A stretch of 64,000 nucleotides of DNA from Verrucomicrobiota bacterium (lineage in GTDB: Bacteria; Verrucomicrobiota; Verrucomicrobiia; Chthoniobacterales; UBA10450), in NCBI GenBank assembly GCA_003219695.1, contig QHQA01000007.1, positions 1 through 64,000 of the forward strand, given 5' to 3'. Shown here one piece after another: positions 52,057 to 61,666 of this stretch. Made by a program: the position numbers and the translations under genes. Within the stretch, counting starts at the first letter, position 1, and each line of letters begins with the position of its first letter. Below the pieces are notes generated by a model. The model worked only from the letters and a program-made list of their open reading frames with translations, did not search any database and was not told where the DNA came from.

Positions 52057-53457
52057 CTATACGCTTGGTGACGCATCAGCCGCCGGAGACGTGGGCAGCT
52101 CACTTGTAGGCGCCGCCGGGGCTGTAGCATCCAGATTATCGTTCCAGAGATACTGGCGTGTTTCCGCGACAATGACTCCACTAAGCACGATGAGAGAAAT
52201 AAGATTGGGAATTGCCATGAGACCGTTAGTGACATCTGCAAACGACCAGACCGTGGGCAGAGAAAGGACGGAGCCGACGATGACCGCCGCAACCCATAGC
52301 CAGCGGTAGGGCTTGATCACTTTTGGTCCGAGAAGGTATTCGGCGGCTTTTTCCCCGTAGTACGACCATCCAAGAATCGTGGAAAAAACAAAGGTCAATA
52401 AACCGACAGTCAGAATGATCCAGCCCACGATACCGAGATCGAGGAACGCGGCCTTGGTGAGTGCCGCTCCTTTGAGACCTTTCGCCCATTCCCCGGAGTT
52501 GACCAACACAAGTCCCGTCATCGCGCAAACAACTACCGTGTCCCAAAACGTTCCCGTAGAAGAAACCAGCGCCTGGCGGACGGGATTTTTTGTTTGTGCA
52601 GCGGCGGCGACAATCGGCGCGCTGCCTAGCCCGGATTCGTTTGAAAAAAGCCCGCGCGCCACGCCGAAGCGGATTGCTTCCTTCATCGTTGCACCGGCGA
52701 AGCCTCCCAGCATTGAATGACCGGTAAAGGCACTTTTGAAAATGAGTTCAAGCGTTGCCGGGACCGTCGAAGCATTCATGATCAGAAGGACGATGCACCC
52801 GCCCACATAGAAAATTGCCATGAACGGCACCAGCCCTTCGCAGACCCTCGCTATCGACTTAATTCCGCCGAGAATCACGAAGGCTGTCAGCACAGCCATC
52901 ACGATGCCTGTGATCCACGGAGTGATGCGGAATGTTTCGTTCACCATCGAGGAAATGGAGTTTGCCTGCACCATGTTCCCAATGCCGAACGCGGAGACGG
53001 CGGTGAGTATGGCGAAGATGACGCCGAGCCATTTCTGTTTCATGCCGCGCTCGAGGACATACATCGGCCCGCCTGCCATTCGCCCTCTTTCCGTTTTGAT
53101 GCGGTACTTCACCGAAAGAAGCGCTTCGGAATATTTGGTGGCGATGCCAAAGACTCCTGTCAGCCACATCCAGAGCACAGCTCCCGGACCGCCGGCGGCG
53201 ATAGCCGTCGCGACACCAACGATGTTGCCGGTGCCGATGGTGGCGGCCAACGCAGTGGTCAGCGCCCCGAATTGACTGATGTCACCTCGTCCCTCGGGTG
53301 ATTTCTGAACGGACAACTTGATCGCCTTCCCGAGGTATCGTTGGATAAAACGAAGGCGGAACGTGAGGAAAATGTGGGTGCCCAAAAGAAGAATCAGCAA
53401 TGGCGGGCCCCAGACGAAATCGCTGAGCTGTCCTATGAGTTTTTCAAATTCTTGCAT
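52057..53457 (-). CDS. Sodium:alanine/glycine symporter (AGCS family)
   Basis: 466 residues from ATG 53457 (MQEFEKLIGQLSDFVWGPPLL); nine further residues are possible upstream. Family motifs are FGALTTALAATIGTGNIVGVATAIAAGGPGAVLWMWLTG, MYVLERGMKQK, and SNESGLGSAPIVAAAAQT. It imports alanine or glycine with Na+. About 10 membrane segments and a Pro/Ala/Thr-rich cytoplasmic tail. It is transcribed alone, converging with the membrane protein gene at 52047 with 9 bp between stops. Confidence 0.93.
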   Translation of the reverse strand: MQEFEKLIGQLSDFVWGPPLLILLLGTHIFLTFRLRFIQRYLGKAIKLSVQKSPEGRGDISQFGALTTALAATIGTGNIVGVATAIAAGGPGAVLWMWLTGVFGIATKYSEALLSVKYRIKTERGRMAGGPMYVLERGMKQKWLGVIFAILTAVSAFGIGNMVQANSISSMVNETFRITPWITGIVMAVLTAFVILGGIKSIARVCEGLVPFMAIFYVGGCIVLLIMNASTVPATLELIFKSAFTGHSMLGGFAGATMKEAIRFGVARGLFSNESGLGSAPIVAAAAQTKNPVRQALVSSTGTFWDTVVVCAMTGLVLVNSGEWAKGLKGAALTKAAFLDLGIVGWIILTVGLLTFVFSTILGWSYYGEKAAEYLLGPKVIKPYRWLWVAAVIVGSVLSLPTVWSFADVTNGLMAIPNLISLIVLSGVIVAETRQYLWNDNLDATAPAAPTSELPTSPAADASPSV

Positions 53458-53523
53458 GCAGTTCCTTTGCAAAAAACAAGGCAATTAGAGATTCGTTTTG
53501 GAGAAAGCGAGAGAAAACAAAAT

Positions 53524-53552
53524 CTGGTAGGGCGCGACCGCCGGGCGCGCCG
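53524..53552. repeat. GC-rich palindromic unit, intergenic
   Basis: GGTAGGGCGCGACCGCCGGG CGCGCCGC, identical to the unit inside the GT39 gene at about 48332-48359 and inverted relative to one inside dnaX. Confidence 0.65.
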
Positions 53553-53600
53553 CACCCAGCCGGATGGCCTTGCGCACTACGGGATTTCTACACGCATCCG

Positions 53601-55244
53601 TTAATTCGGTTGCATGATCTCACGCACAAAAACGTTCAGCTGTCCATCGTCGTCTTTGCGCACTTCCGTGATTTCGTAAGGCCGCATTTCATCCCGGCTT
53701 ACCGTCGCGCCTTGGGGTGGAGGAGTGTACCCGCGCGGAAATTCCACAATGATGCGCGTAGATGAACCGCCGCCGAAGTGCAGCACTTTGTCCGTCAGTT
53801 TTGTGCGGGGACGCAGCACCGCCTTGTTCGCGTCGGAAAAATTCACTACGAATTGTCCCTTCAAATAGACGCGTTCGCCAGCGAGTCCGTGCTCGGCGAC
53901 GTCTCGCAGATCGCCTGTTCCGATAAGCCGTCCGAGCGGCATCCTGCCGGGTGGAAATGTTTTCCAACTGCCGCCGCCTGCGTTCGATGCAAGCGCTACA
54001 TTGGAACCCTCAGCTGGAGCGGGCTGGGCCGGAAGAACCGGTACGGGCGTAGCGGTTGGAACAGACAGAGCCTGGGCGACGGCTGGAGGTTCGGCGCCCG
54101 AAGGCTTTGAGACTGGCGCCGGCGTTGCAGCAGGAAGATTCGGAAACCTCGACGGACTAGGTGCGGACGCTACTGCAAACGGTGTAGCTGTCGGCGCGGC
54201 TTGCTTCTGAGCGACGACTGGCTGTGCAGGGGTCGATGCCGGCACGGGAGATTCAAGTCTTTGCTTTTTTCCTTTTTTACCTTTGGGCAACGGCGTGGGC
54301 TTGGCGAGCTTCTCATTCTTTACCAACGCTCGTGGCGGCAGGGCAACTGGTTCAACAGGTTTGGCTTGTTCGACGCGCACCAACTGGTTCTGGGCAGGCG
54401 GCGGAGTCGCGCTTTGGCTCACTCCAGGTATGGAGACCTGACTGCCCTGGGCTGTTGCCATCTTCTCCCGGTAATCGGCCACGTGTTGCTCAATAGCAGC
54501 GCGTTCCTCTGCTTTAAACAACGGCCATCCTGCGGGCAGGTTCAGAGCAAGCGGCGGCTCAAGACGAAACGTGCCCAGGCCACGCGTGACCGTGTAGCTT
54601 CCGTAAAGAAGCGGAACAGCCGTGATCATGATCCGGCCATCAGCCAATCGCTCTGCGTGGATCACGGCAGAAATGTCGTGTGTGCGCTCCAGTTTGATTT
54701 CCAATCCAACCGTGAGCGTCTGTTTCATTAAAGGCAGGGCTTCCGGAGGCGCAGGATAAACATGCTCCATGAGCAGCTCGCCGTTGTCGATGGCAGTAGT
54801 GAGTGCTACCACGCCGGAGGTAAACACATCTCCGGGACCGAGCTGGCGCGTGGCAACGATGCTGTAGCGGCCCACGACATAAGGCACCAGGCCGCGCACC
54901 TGTTGATAATTTCGGATGTAATTGCGGACCAGTTCAGCGTTCGCCCGGGCAAGTTCGGCAGCGCCCATCCCTACGTAGCGCTCGTACAGCTGTTGCGGGT
55001 TTAGAAATTCGCCTGCCGGCGCGGCGGTCAGCTCAAAACGCTTCGGCGGTTCAATCTTGTGCAGTTTTTGTAAGATCCGGTAGCTGTCAGGCCGTTCCGG
55101 TTGATCGAAGATATAAAAACTGCCCAGCCACGCTGCCAGCGCAAAACCGGTCAACAGCAAAATCGCAACTGTCCAAGCAAAATGATTGATGCGCCGCCGT
55201 GGTCGGACATACGGCTCGTCGTACGGATAAGTTCCATAGTCCAT
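53601..55244 (-). CDS. Large single-pass protein with Pro/Ala-rich linker, unrecognised
   Basis: 547 residues from ATG 55244 (MDYGTYPYDEPYVRPRRR), chosen so as not to overlap the erpA-like gene. One membrane segment (AWTVAILLLTGFALAAWLGSFYIF, about residues 23-46), then a globular domain with YERYVGMGAAELARANAELVRNYIRNY and RGLVPYVVGRYSIVATRQLGPGDVFTSGVVA, a 170-residue Pro/Ala/Thr linker, and a C-terminal domain with VYLKGQFVVNFSDANKAVLRPRTKLTDKVLHF. It looks like a Verrucomicrobia-type cell-envelope protein with no assigned role. Repeated PxPxP patterns in the linker make it low-complexity. Confidence 0.7.
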   Translation of the reverse strand: MDYGTYPYDEPYVRPRRRINHFAWTVAILLLTGFALAAWLGSFYIFDQPERPDSYRILQKLHKIEPPKRFELTAAPAGEFLNPQQLYERYVGMGAAELARANAELVRNYIRNYQQVRGLVPYVVGRYSIVATRQLGPGDVFTSGVVALTTAIDNGELLMEHVYPAPPEALPLMKQTLTVGLEIKLERTHDISAVIHAERLADGRIMITAVPLLYGSYTVTRGLGTFRLEPPLALNLPAGWPLFKAEERAAIEQHVADYREKMATAQGSQVSIPGVSQSATPPPAQNQLVRVEQAKPVEPVALPPRALVKNEKLAKPTPLPKGKKGKKQRLESPVPASTPAQPVVAQKQAAPTATPFAVASAPSPSRFPNLPAATPAPVSKPSGAEPPAVAQALSVPTATPVPVLPAQPAPAEGSNVALASNAGGGSWKTFPPGRMPLGRLIGTGDLRDVAEHGLAGERVYLKGQFVVNFSDANKAVLRPRTKLTDKVLHFGGGSSTRIIVEFPRGYTPPPQGATVSRDEMRPYEITEVRKDDDGQLNVFVREIMQPN

Positions 55245-55272
55245 CACTGCAGCGTGCGAAGATTCTCTGGTT

Positions 55273-55608
55273 TCAAGCTGACTGCGGTGCTTCAAATGAC
55301 GAACCGCATCCGCATGTTCGCGACGCGTTTGGATTAACGATTCGGAAACCGGCGGCGGTCAAACCGTCGCTGAAATCCAGGGTCGCGCCACGCAGGTAGG
55401 GGACGCTCTCGTCATCGATAAAAAATTGCATCCCATCGCGCTCCACTACTGCGTCGCCGTCTTTTCTTTCGTCGAGCGTCATTTCATAATGCAGACCTGA
55501 GCAGCCGCCCTTCGCGACCTGCACCCGCAGGCCTTTGCGCGAATTTTCCGTCCGCTGTGAAAGCAAGCTCTGAAGCTGTCGAACCGCGTTGTCCGTGACG
55601 TTAATCAT
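55273..55608 (-). CDS. Iron-sulfur cluster insertion protein (HesB/IscA/ErpA family)
   Basis: 111 residues. INVTDNAVRQLQSLLSQR opens the fold, and the three conserved cysteines are in GGCSGLHYEM and RTCGCGSSF. A-type carriers pass [4Fe-4S] or [2Fe-2S] clusters to targets; IscA, ErpA and SufA cannot be told apart here. No isc or suf genes are nearby. Lipoyl synthase in this window would be one client of such a carrier. Confidence 0.92.
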   Translation of the reverse strand: MINVTDNAVRQLQSLLSQRTENSRKGLRVQVAKGGCSGLHYEMTLDERKDGDAVVERDGMQFFIDDESVPYLRGATLDFSDGLTAAGFRIVNPNASRTCGCGSSFEAPQSA

Positions 55609-55921
55609 CGATAAAAAATACGGCTACTGCGCATCAAGTCAAAATGCGCCGATCGCGTTTCCGCTACCCTTCGTGGAACTCCTAGATTCGTGGTAAGGCT
55701 CACTTTTTAGCTGTGATCAGCATCAAAATCGGAATGACGAGAATTCAAAGCAAACCGAAAATCCGCTTCGCGAAGGATTGAGCATTTCGATTTTTCAATT
55801 TCGCGCTTGTTTCGGATTTCGATATTCGGATTTCGAATTTCCTTCAGTGTTGTTTTTTCAAATCCGAATCCAGAATGTTCTGGATTTTGCAAGCGGGACG
55901 CATGCACTACCTTGTTCATAA
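55609..55921. other. 313-bp gap before mutL
   Basis: AT-richer than its surroundings, without a supportable frame. It holds loose repeats of a GGATTTCG-like word (TTTCGATATTCGGATTTCGA) with an inverted part further left, and the palindrome ATCCAGAATGTTCTGGAT near 55870. The words resemble short-word arrays, but the arms are too diffuse to call confidently. The mutL promoter should be here. Confidence 0.4.
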
Positions 55922-57802
55922 ATGGGCCGGATTCGATTGTTATCGGAGACTGTGGCCAGCCAGGTGGCGGCGGGCGAAGTGGTGGAACGCCCCGCATCGG
56001 TGGTGAAAGAACTAATCGAAAACAGCATCGACGCAGGCGCGCGCAAAATCGACATCATAATTCGTCGCGGGGGAATTTCCATCGTTCGGGTAATCGATGA
56101 TGGCTGCGGCATGGATCGAGATGACGCGCTGCTTTCGCTGGAGCGACATGCCACTAGCAAGATTCGCTCGACCGCCGATCTTCAAGCAGTCGCCACGCTG
56201 GGATTTCGGGGTGAAGCTCTGCCGAGCATCGCCAGCGTGTCGCGATTCCGCCTGACCACACGCGAGGCGCGCGCTTTCGCAGGAACCGAGATCATTGTCA
56301 ATGGCGGCAAGCTCGAAGTTGTGCGCGATGGAGGTGAAGCTCCTGGAACGCAAGTCGAGGTGCGCTCGCTTTTTTATAACCTGCCCGCGCGTCGCAAATT
56401 TCTTCGTTCTGAAAACACCGAGAGCCGCAACATCGAACACCAGATTCATTTGCAAGCCATCAGCCATCCTCAGATCGGCTTCTCCTTGTTGCGAGATGAC
56501 CGCATGTTATTTCAGTTACCAGCGGCGGCAACGCTCAGTGATCGTATTCGAGATTTGTATGGCGTTGAGCTGTTGCAGCGACTCGTTGAGGTAAACGGCA
56601 CTGCTTCGCGCAAGATTCGAATCAGCGGCTTTATCGGGCAGGCAGGTCTGAGCCGGCAAGCGCGGACGCAACAGCTCGTTTTTGTAAACGGCCGGGCGAT
56701 TGAAAGCGGTCTCATCACAGCCGCTCTCCGCGAAGGCTACCATACCGCTCTCATGAAAGGGCAGTATCCGGTTACGTTCCTTTTTCTTGAGCTTGATCCC
56801 GCGGCGGTGGATGTAAATGTCCACCCGGCAAAGCGCGAAGTGCGTTTCCGCGATCCGAACGGAGTCCGTGAAGCGCTCGTTCGCTGCATTCAACAGACAT
56901 TGGAAGGCAGCCGGGCCGCGTGGCAGGAAAAATTTCGCGCGCCGATCAATTTGCCCGCCGCTGTTTCGGGAAAAGCGGCTCCCGACCCGAGACTGCGGCC
57001 CGAGGTATCCACTCCCGAGGAATCACATCGCGAGTTACCACACTTTGGTACGACTGTAGCCGGGGTCGGCCTGTCCGCCGTAGCCTTGCCGAAGGCGGAT
57101 GACCCTGGCAGGGCAACACAATCGCAGGCTGTAGGGCAGGCGCATCGCCTGCCAAATACGCGCGCCGATTCGGCAGGCGATGCGCCTGCCCTACAACAAC
57201 GGCATGCTAACAAAGCTGCTCAACAAGAATTCCAGATCATCGGCGTCCTAAGCAAACTTTATGTGCTGATGGAAAGTGCGTGCGGTCTTGTGCTGGTTGA
57301 TCAGCACGCGGCGCACGAGCGGATTCTCTTCGAAGAATTGCGGCGAAGAATGGAAGAGCAGGGAGTCCCAACGCAAAAGCTGCTGCTTCCGCAGATGTTC
57401 GATGTGCCGCCGCGGGATGCTGACTGGATTGAGCGCAACATGTCGATTCTGCAACGGATGGGAATCGGGATTGAGAGTTTCGGGCCAGACACGTTCAAAA
57501 TCGACAGTCTCCCCAGTTTTTTGAATGTGTCCGACCCGGCGCAGTTCATGCGCAAAGTGATCGATGATCTAAAGAGCGCTGGCAACAGCGCTTCAACGAT
57601 GCGACTGGGTGAAGAGATGATCGCCAAGAGCGTTTGTCGTCACGCCGTCAAAGCCAATGATCCGTTGCGTTATCCCGAAGTAGAAAAACTGATTCGCGAT
57701 TTGCTCGATTGCGACTTGCCCTATTGCTGCCCTCATGGCCGGCCAACCATGATCCAGATTTCGCTGGCCGAACTGGAAAAAAAATTCGGACGCAAAATCT
57801 GA
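55922..57802 (+). CDS. mutL: DNA mismatch repair protein MutL
   Basis: 626 residues. The GHKL ATPase half is intact: VAAGEVVERPASVVKELIENSIDAGA, IDDGCGMDRDD, HATSKI and GFRGEALPSIASVS. The dimerisation half has VLVDQHAAHERILFEELRRR and ends CCPHGRPTM. The endonuclease motif DQHAxxERIxxE (DQHAAHERILFEE) is present, so the protein is of the nicking type. A Pro/Ala linker at about residues 375-430 is largely palindromic-repeat sequence, including a 66-bp perfect-armed unit. No mutS in the window. Confidence 0.95.
   Translation: MGRIRLLSETVASQVAAGEVVERPASVVKELIENSIDAGARKIDIIIRRGGISIVRVIDDGCGMDRDDALLSLERHATSKIRSTADLQAVATLGFRGEALPSIASVSRFRLTTREARAFAGTEIIVNGGKLEVVRDGGEAPGTQVEVRSLFYNLPARRKFLRSENTESRNIEHQIHLQAISHPQIGFSLLRDDRMLFQLPAAATLSDRIRDLYGVELLQRLVEVNGTASRKIRISGFIGQAGLSRQARTQQLVFVNGRAIESGLITAALREGYHTALMKGQYPVTFLFLELDPAAVDVNVHPAKREVRFRDPNGVREALVRCIQQTLEGSRAAWQEKFRAPINLPAAVSGKAAPDPRLRPEVSTPEESHRELPHFGTTVAGVGLSAVALPKADDPGRATQSQAVGQAHRLPNTRADSAGDAPALQQRHANKAAQQEFQIIGVLSKLYVLMESACGLVLVDQHAAHERILFEELRRRMEEQGVPTQKLLLPQMFDVPPRDADWIERNMSILQRMGIGIESFGPDTFKIDSLPSFLNVSDPAQFMRKVIDDLKSAGNSASTMRLGEEMIAKSVCRHAVKANDPLRYPEVEKLIRDLLDCDLPYCCPHGRPTMIQISLAELEKKFGRKI
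57055..57195. repeat. Stacked palindromic elements in the mutL linker
   Basis: First a degenerate CTGTAGCCGGGGTCGGCCTG unit with a GTCCGCCGTAGCC...GGCGGATG hairpin, then a 66-bp unit (57130-57195) with 24-bp perfect inverted arms starting TGTAGGGCAGGCGCATCGCC around an 18-bp centre. Both are in frame; the second adds exactly 22 codons. Confidence 0.85.
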
Positions 57803-58192
<390 letters not shown>

Positions 58193-58195
<3 letters not shown>

Positions 58196-58262
58196 ATCAG
58201 AGGTCAGAAGTCAGAAATCGGACGTCAGCTTAGTCTCTTCAACGCTTTAACGCGTCAACCCG
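58193..58262. repeat. Short-word array (GGTCAGAAGTCAG type), loose
   Basis: TCAGAGGTCAGAAGTCAGAA then TCGGACGTCAGC, followed by TCTTCAACGCTTTAACGCGT. Two different words follow one another between the P-II gene and uppP; no clean inverted pairing is evident. Confidence 0.55.
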
Positions 58263-58269
58263 ATAACCG

Positions 58270-59130
58270 ATGCACGATTATTTGCTGTCGCTCTTTCTCG
58301 GCGTCGTCGAAGGACTGACCGAATTTCTCCCGGTAAGCTCGACCGCGCATTTACGCATCTGCGAAGGGCTGCTGCATATCAATCTTCAAGACGGGTTTTG
58401 GAAAATGTACACGATCGTTATCCAACTCGGCGCCATTCTGGCGTTGCCGGTTTATTTTCGAGAGCGCATCCTCAAGTTCCTTCGCACGTTCCCGAGAGGC
58501 GAACGCGGCAACCGCAACATCTTTACGCATCCGCTGAGTCTCACGCTCATTGCGTTTGTTGTGACCGCGGTTCCAGCGTGGCTCTTAACGAAACAGATCG
58601 GCAAAAACCTGGAGAATCTCTGGGTTATGGCGCTGGCGCTCCTCATCGGGGGAATCATCATGTGGATCGTTGATGCCGTTTTTCGGCGATCGCGCACTAC
58701 GCACATGGAAGAGATGACCCTGCCGCAGGCGGTCTGGATCGGCGCGGCGCAAATTCTTTCCGCTGTTTTTCCCGGCACTTCGCGCTCGATGTCCACCATT
58801 GCCGCAGGAGAGATCGCCGGCATGTCGCGTCCGGCCGCGCTTGAGTTTTCTTTTTTCCTTTCGATGCCGACGATGTTCGTGGCGACCGCATACGATTTTC
58901 TGAAGACAGCGATGCCGCGTCATCACCAAGCGGAGATTGCACCGCTAACGATGAATCCCCATAAATGGATCGTGCTCGCGATCGGGTTTGTGGTTTCATT
59001 TTTCGTGGCGCTGGTCGTGGTCGCATGGTTTATGAACTGGGTGCGCTCGCGCGGATTTGCACCGTTTGCTCTTTACCGGATTGTGCTTGGCATTGGATTA
59101 TTGATGGTGCTGGTGCGCGGCGTGATGTGA
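58270..59130 (+). CDS. uppP: Undecaprenyl-diphosphatase
   Basis: 286 residues, about eight membrane segments. GVVEGLTEFLPVSSTAHLRI is motif 1 with the catalytic Glu and Ser, and PGTSRSMSTIAAGEIAGM is motif 2 with the Arg. It recycles undecaprenyl pyrophosphate released in peptidoglycan and polysaccharide synthesis (the bacA/uppP family). Length is normal. uppS, which makes the same lipid carrier, lies 2.7 kb downstream on the same strand. Confidence 0.94.
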   Translation: MHDYLLSLFLGVVEGLTEFLPVSSTAHLRICEGLLHINLQDGFWKMYTIVIQLGAILALPVYFRERILKFLRTFPRGERGNRNIFTHPLSLTLIAFVVTAVPAWLLTKQIGKNLENLWVMALALLIGGIIMWIVDAVFRRSRTTHMEEMTLPQAVWIGAAQILSAVFPGTSRSMSTIAAGEIAGMSRPAALEFSFFLSMPTMFVATAYDFLKTAMPRHHQAEIAPLTMNPHKWIVLAIGFVVSFFVALVVVAWFMNWVRSRGFAPFALYRIVLGIGLLMVLVRGVM

Positions 59131-59140
59131 TCGATTACCG

Positions 59141-59548
59141 ATGGAAACAGACGTGATTCTTCCCGATCTTCAAAGCGCCGTTCTTTGCGAGGACGTCCGC
59201 TGCGAAGTCAATGGGATGCAGACACTGGTGGGCGTGCTCAGTGTGATCCCGGCGCCATCGCTGCCGATTAATTACATGCGGCTGTGCATTTGGGCGCGTT
59301 GGTGCAGTGGCGCTGGAAAATTTCGGCAAAGATCGCGCATCATAGACGTAGATGAACAGCACGTAGTCGCGCAAGCAGATGTCGAGTTTGTGCTGAAGGA
59401 GATGGAGAGCCACGCGACCAACGTGCATTATTTTGGCGGTGTGCAGTTTCAGCAATATGGATTGCATCACGTGGAAATCTATCTGGAAAACGAATTGCGC
59501 CTGCGCTTTCCGTTGCCGGTAATCCAAGTTCCCCGCCCAACTGGCTGA
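59141..59548 (+). CDS. DUF6941-like small protein
   Basis: 135 residues. AVLCEDVRCEVNGMQTLVGVLSVIPAPSLPIN and VHYFGGVQFQQYGLHHVEIYLENELRLRFPLPV look like the DUF6941 family, short beta-rich proteins of unknown function. It follows uppP by 10 bp, so co-transcription is likely. No signal peptide or membrane segment. The family match is from memory of the pattern and is moderate. Confidence 0.65.
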   Translation: METDVILPDLQSAVLCEDVRCEVNGMQTLVGVLSVIPAPSLPINYMRLCIWARWCSGAGKFRQRSRIIDVDEQHVVAQADVEFVLKEMESHATNVHYFGGVQFQQYGLHHVEIYLENELRLRFPLPVIQVPRPTG

Positions 59549-59581
59549 ACTCGGCAAGGTCCAATGAGTGAGGGCTTGCCA

Positions 59582-60145
59582 ATGGATCGGTTTTGCTTAT
59601 CGGGATGCTTTGTGCTGAAGGGCTTTTTTGGGGTGCTACTTTGCAGTGTTGTCCTTGCGGGGCAAATGCACGCGCAGGAAGTCATCGTTGCGCGTGAAAC
59701 CAAGCCCGCGGCTACCAAGCAACCAGAGGCGCCTTCCGAGCAAGTTCCTTCGGAATCGCCTACACCGGCGCCAGCGAAACCCAAATCGCGCACGAAGAAA
59801 TCCGCTTCCGAGGCGCCCACGATTGAGCAAATGCGAGAGGCGGGAGCGCTTGCTGCCGAGGGATTGGAGAACCGGGGTCCTTCACACCCGGCGAGAACAC
59901 GCGTATCTGATGCGCAGCCCACGGCAACTGAAACCCCGCATGTACTTGAAACTGCCAAGCCGGTGAAAAGGGAAACACTGATAGAGCAAAGAAGCACGCC
60001 GCGCCCCTCGAAGCCACGAGGTACAAAGCTGGAGGCGATCGGCCCGGTCCGGCCGACCATGATTGAATCTGGAAGAGAGCAGCCCAGCGCTACGCCCTCG
60101 GCAAAGGGAGTGGGAGCTCGCTTCGAGCAAACTCCCGCGCCGTAA
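59582..60145 (+). CDS. Exported Pro/Ala-rich protein, unrecognised
   Basis: 187 residues from ATG 59582, supported by GAGTGAGGG eight bases upstream; an ATG at 59564 would lack this. The start has a signal-like segment (GFFGVLLCSVVLAGQMHA), then Pro, Ala, Ser, Thr and Lys-rich low-complexity sequence (SPTPAPAKPKSRTKKSASEA) with no domain. It may be a periplasmic linker or structural protein. It lies in a run of envelope-related genes on the plus strand. Confidence 0.6.
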   Translation: MDRFCLSGCFVLKGFFGVLLCSVVLAGQMHAQEVIVARETKPAATKQPEAPSEQVPSESPTPAPAKPKSRTKKSASEAPTIEQMREAGALAAEGLENRGPSHPARTRVSDAQPTATETPHVLETAKPVKRETLIEQRSTPRPSKPRGTKLEAIGPVRPTMIESGREQPSATPSAKGVGARFEQTPAP

Positions 60146-60148
60146 TTT

Positions 60149-60221
60149 CCTCAATTCTTTCTCGTGCTCTTCCTTTACGACCGTTCTCAAGAGTAAGAGC
60201 ATGAGCAAGAACAAGAGCAAA
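60149..60221. repeat. Gene-less inverted short-word array (GAGCAAGAACA type)
   Basis: TCTTTCTCGTGCTCTTCCTT on the left, AAGAGTAAGAGCATGAGCAA on the right: inverted copies of one word. It sits 120 bp before purA. The word is shared with 25086-25130 and 42643-42726. Confidence 0.65.
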
Positions 60222-60341
60222 AGGGGGCCGGGCTGCGCAAAATTTCTTGCGCGGCGGCGTTGCAAACGTATCATCTATAGGCAGTCCCGACTGTGTCCTG
60301 CCGGATGCATCGGGAAAATTTTTTGCCCATTTCTGATTTCA

Positions 60342-61616
60342 ATGGCGAACACAATTTTGATCGGGATGCAGTGGGGCGACGAAGGCAAGGGTAAGATCAT
60401 CGACGTGCTTACCGCCAAGAGCGACATCGTTGTCCGCAGCCAGGGCGGCAACAACGCCGGGCACACGGTCTTCCATCGCGGCGTCAAATACGTGCTCCAT
60501 CTAATCCCGTCTGGAATTCTCCGGCGCGGCAAAATGTGCGTCATTGGAAACGGCGTTGTGATCGATCCAGTCGCGCTGGTCGCCGAGGTGGACGGTTTGC
60601 GCCAATTGGGAATCAAAATCGACAAGAAACTGCTCATAAGCGATTGCGCTCATCTTGTCCTGCCTTATCACCGCATCCTCGATGAGCAGCGCGAGCTGCG
60701 CCGAGGCCGGATTGGAACGACCAAGCGCGGGATCGGGCCGGCTTATGGCGACAAAGCGGCGCGCACGGGCCTGCGCATGTCCGATCTGATGCAGCCGATT
60801 GTGTTCTCGAAAAAACTGCAGGCGAAGATTATTGAAAATAACAGAATCCTTCAGGCGCTCGGTGCAAAGTCGATCAGTTTTCGCGAGGTCAACGAGAGTT
60901 ATCTGGCAGCCGGCGAAAAATTGCGCCCATACGTGGCGAACACGGTGGTCTATCTCCATCGCGCCATGGAGCGAGGCAAAAAAATATTGTTCGAAGGTGC
61001 GCAGGGAACATTCCTCGATATCGACCACGGCACGTATCCGTATGTGACTTCTTCCAATACGACCGCAGGCGGTGCATGCACTGGCACCGGCGTGCCGCCC
61101 CATCGGATGGATCGCGTGGTGGGCGTGATGAAGGCGTATTCGACGCGCGTAGGCGATGGAGCGTTGCCTACGGAAGACGCGCACTTGGCACAAATGCTTC
61201 ATAATCTCGGACGCGAATTTGGCGCGACTACCGGACGCAAACGCCGGTGCGGCTGGTTTGATGCCGTGGCGTCGCGTTACGCTGGGATGATCAACGGGAT
61301 CGACGAGATCGCCATCACCAATCTCGATGGACTTGATCACGTCGATCCCATTCGAGTTTGTGTTGCTTATCGGCTATATGGGAAACACCTGGACGTTCCG
61401 CCGTGCGACGCCACTCAGCTGGCCAATTGCGAACCGGTCTATGAAGAAGTGTCCGGCTGGAACACGTCTATTCATGCGGTGCGAAAATTTTCGCAGCTTC
61501 CTGCGGCAGCGAGGAAATACGTCAGATACATCTCCGAATTAACGGGCGGAAAGTTGTCCATGGTTAGCGTCGGCCCCGCACGCGGTGAGACGATCGTTCT
61601 CTCGCGCACCGGTTAG
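60342..61616 (+). CDS. purA: Adenylosuccinate synthetase
   Basis: 424 residues from ATG 60342 (MANTILIGMQWGDEGKGKIID); the longer frame back to 60063 is not family-like. QWGDEGKGK (P-loop), GGNNAGHTV with the catalytic His, GTTKRGIGPAY, VNESYLAAGEKLRPY, EGAQGTFLDIDHGTYPYVTSSNTTAGG and GRKRRCGWFDAV are standard. It commits IMP to AMP synthesis. Upstream is a short-word hairpin; downstream a large gene-less array. Confidence 0.96.
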   Translation: MANTILIGMQWGDEGKGKIIDVLTAKSDIVVRSQGGNNAGHTVFHRGVKYVLHLIPSGILRRGKMCVIGNGVVIDPVALVAEVDGLRQLGIKIDKKLLISDCAHLVLPYHRILDEQRELRRGRIGTTKRGIGPAYGDKAARTGLRMSDLMQPIVFSKKLQAKIIENNRILQALGAKSISFREVNESYLAAGEKLRPYVANTVVYLHRAMERGKKILFEGAQGTFLDIDHGTYPYVTSSNTTAGGACTGTGVPPHRMDRVVGVMKAYSTRVGDGALPTEDAHLAQMLHNLGREFGATTGRKRRCGWFDAVASRYAGMINGIDEIAITNLDGLDHVDPIRVCVAYRLYGKHLDVPPCDATQLANCEPVYEEVSGWNTSIHAVRKFSQLPAAARKYVRYISELTGGKLSMVSVGPARGETIVLSRTG

Positions 61617-61666
61617 ATGCTGCAAGAATGAATCAAAATACGGGTATCGAAGCAGATTCAACGCGC

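Noticed and set aside
60501..61340. 279-codon minus-strand frame inside purA
   Set aside because: Antisense of strongly conserved purA sequence.
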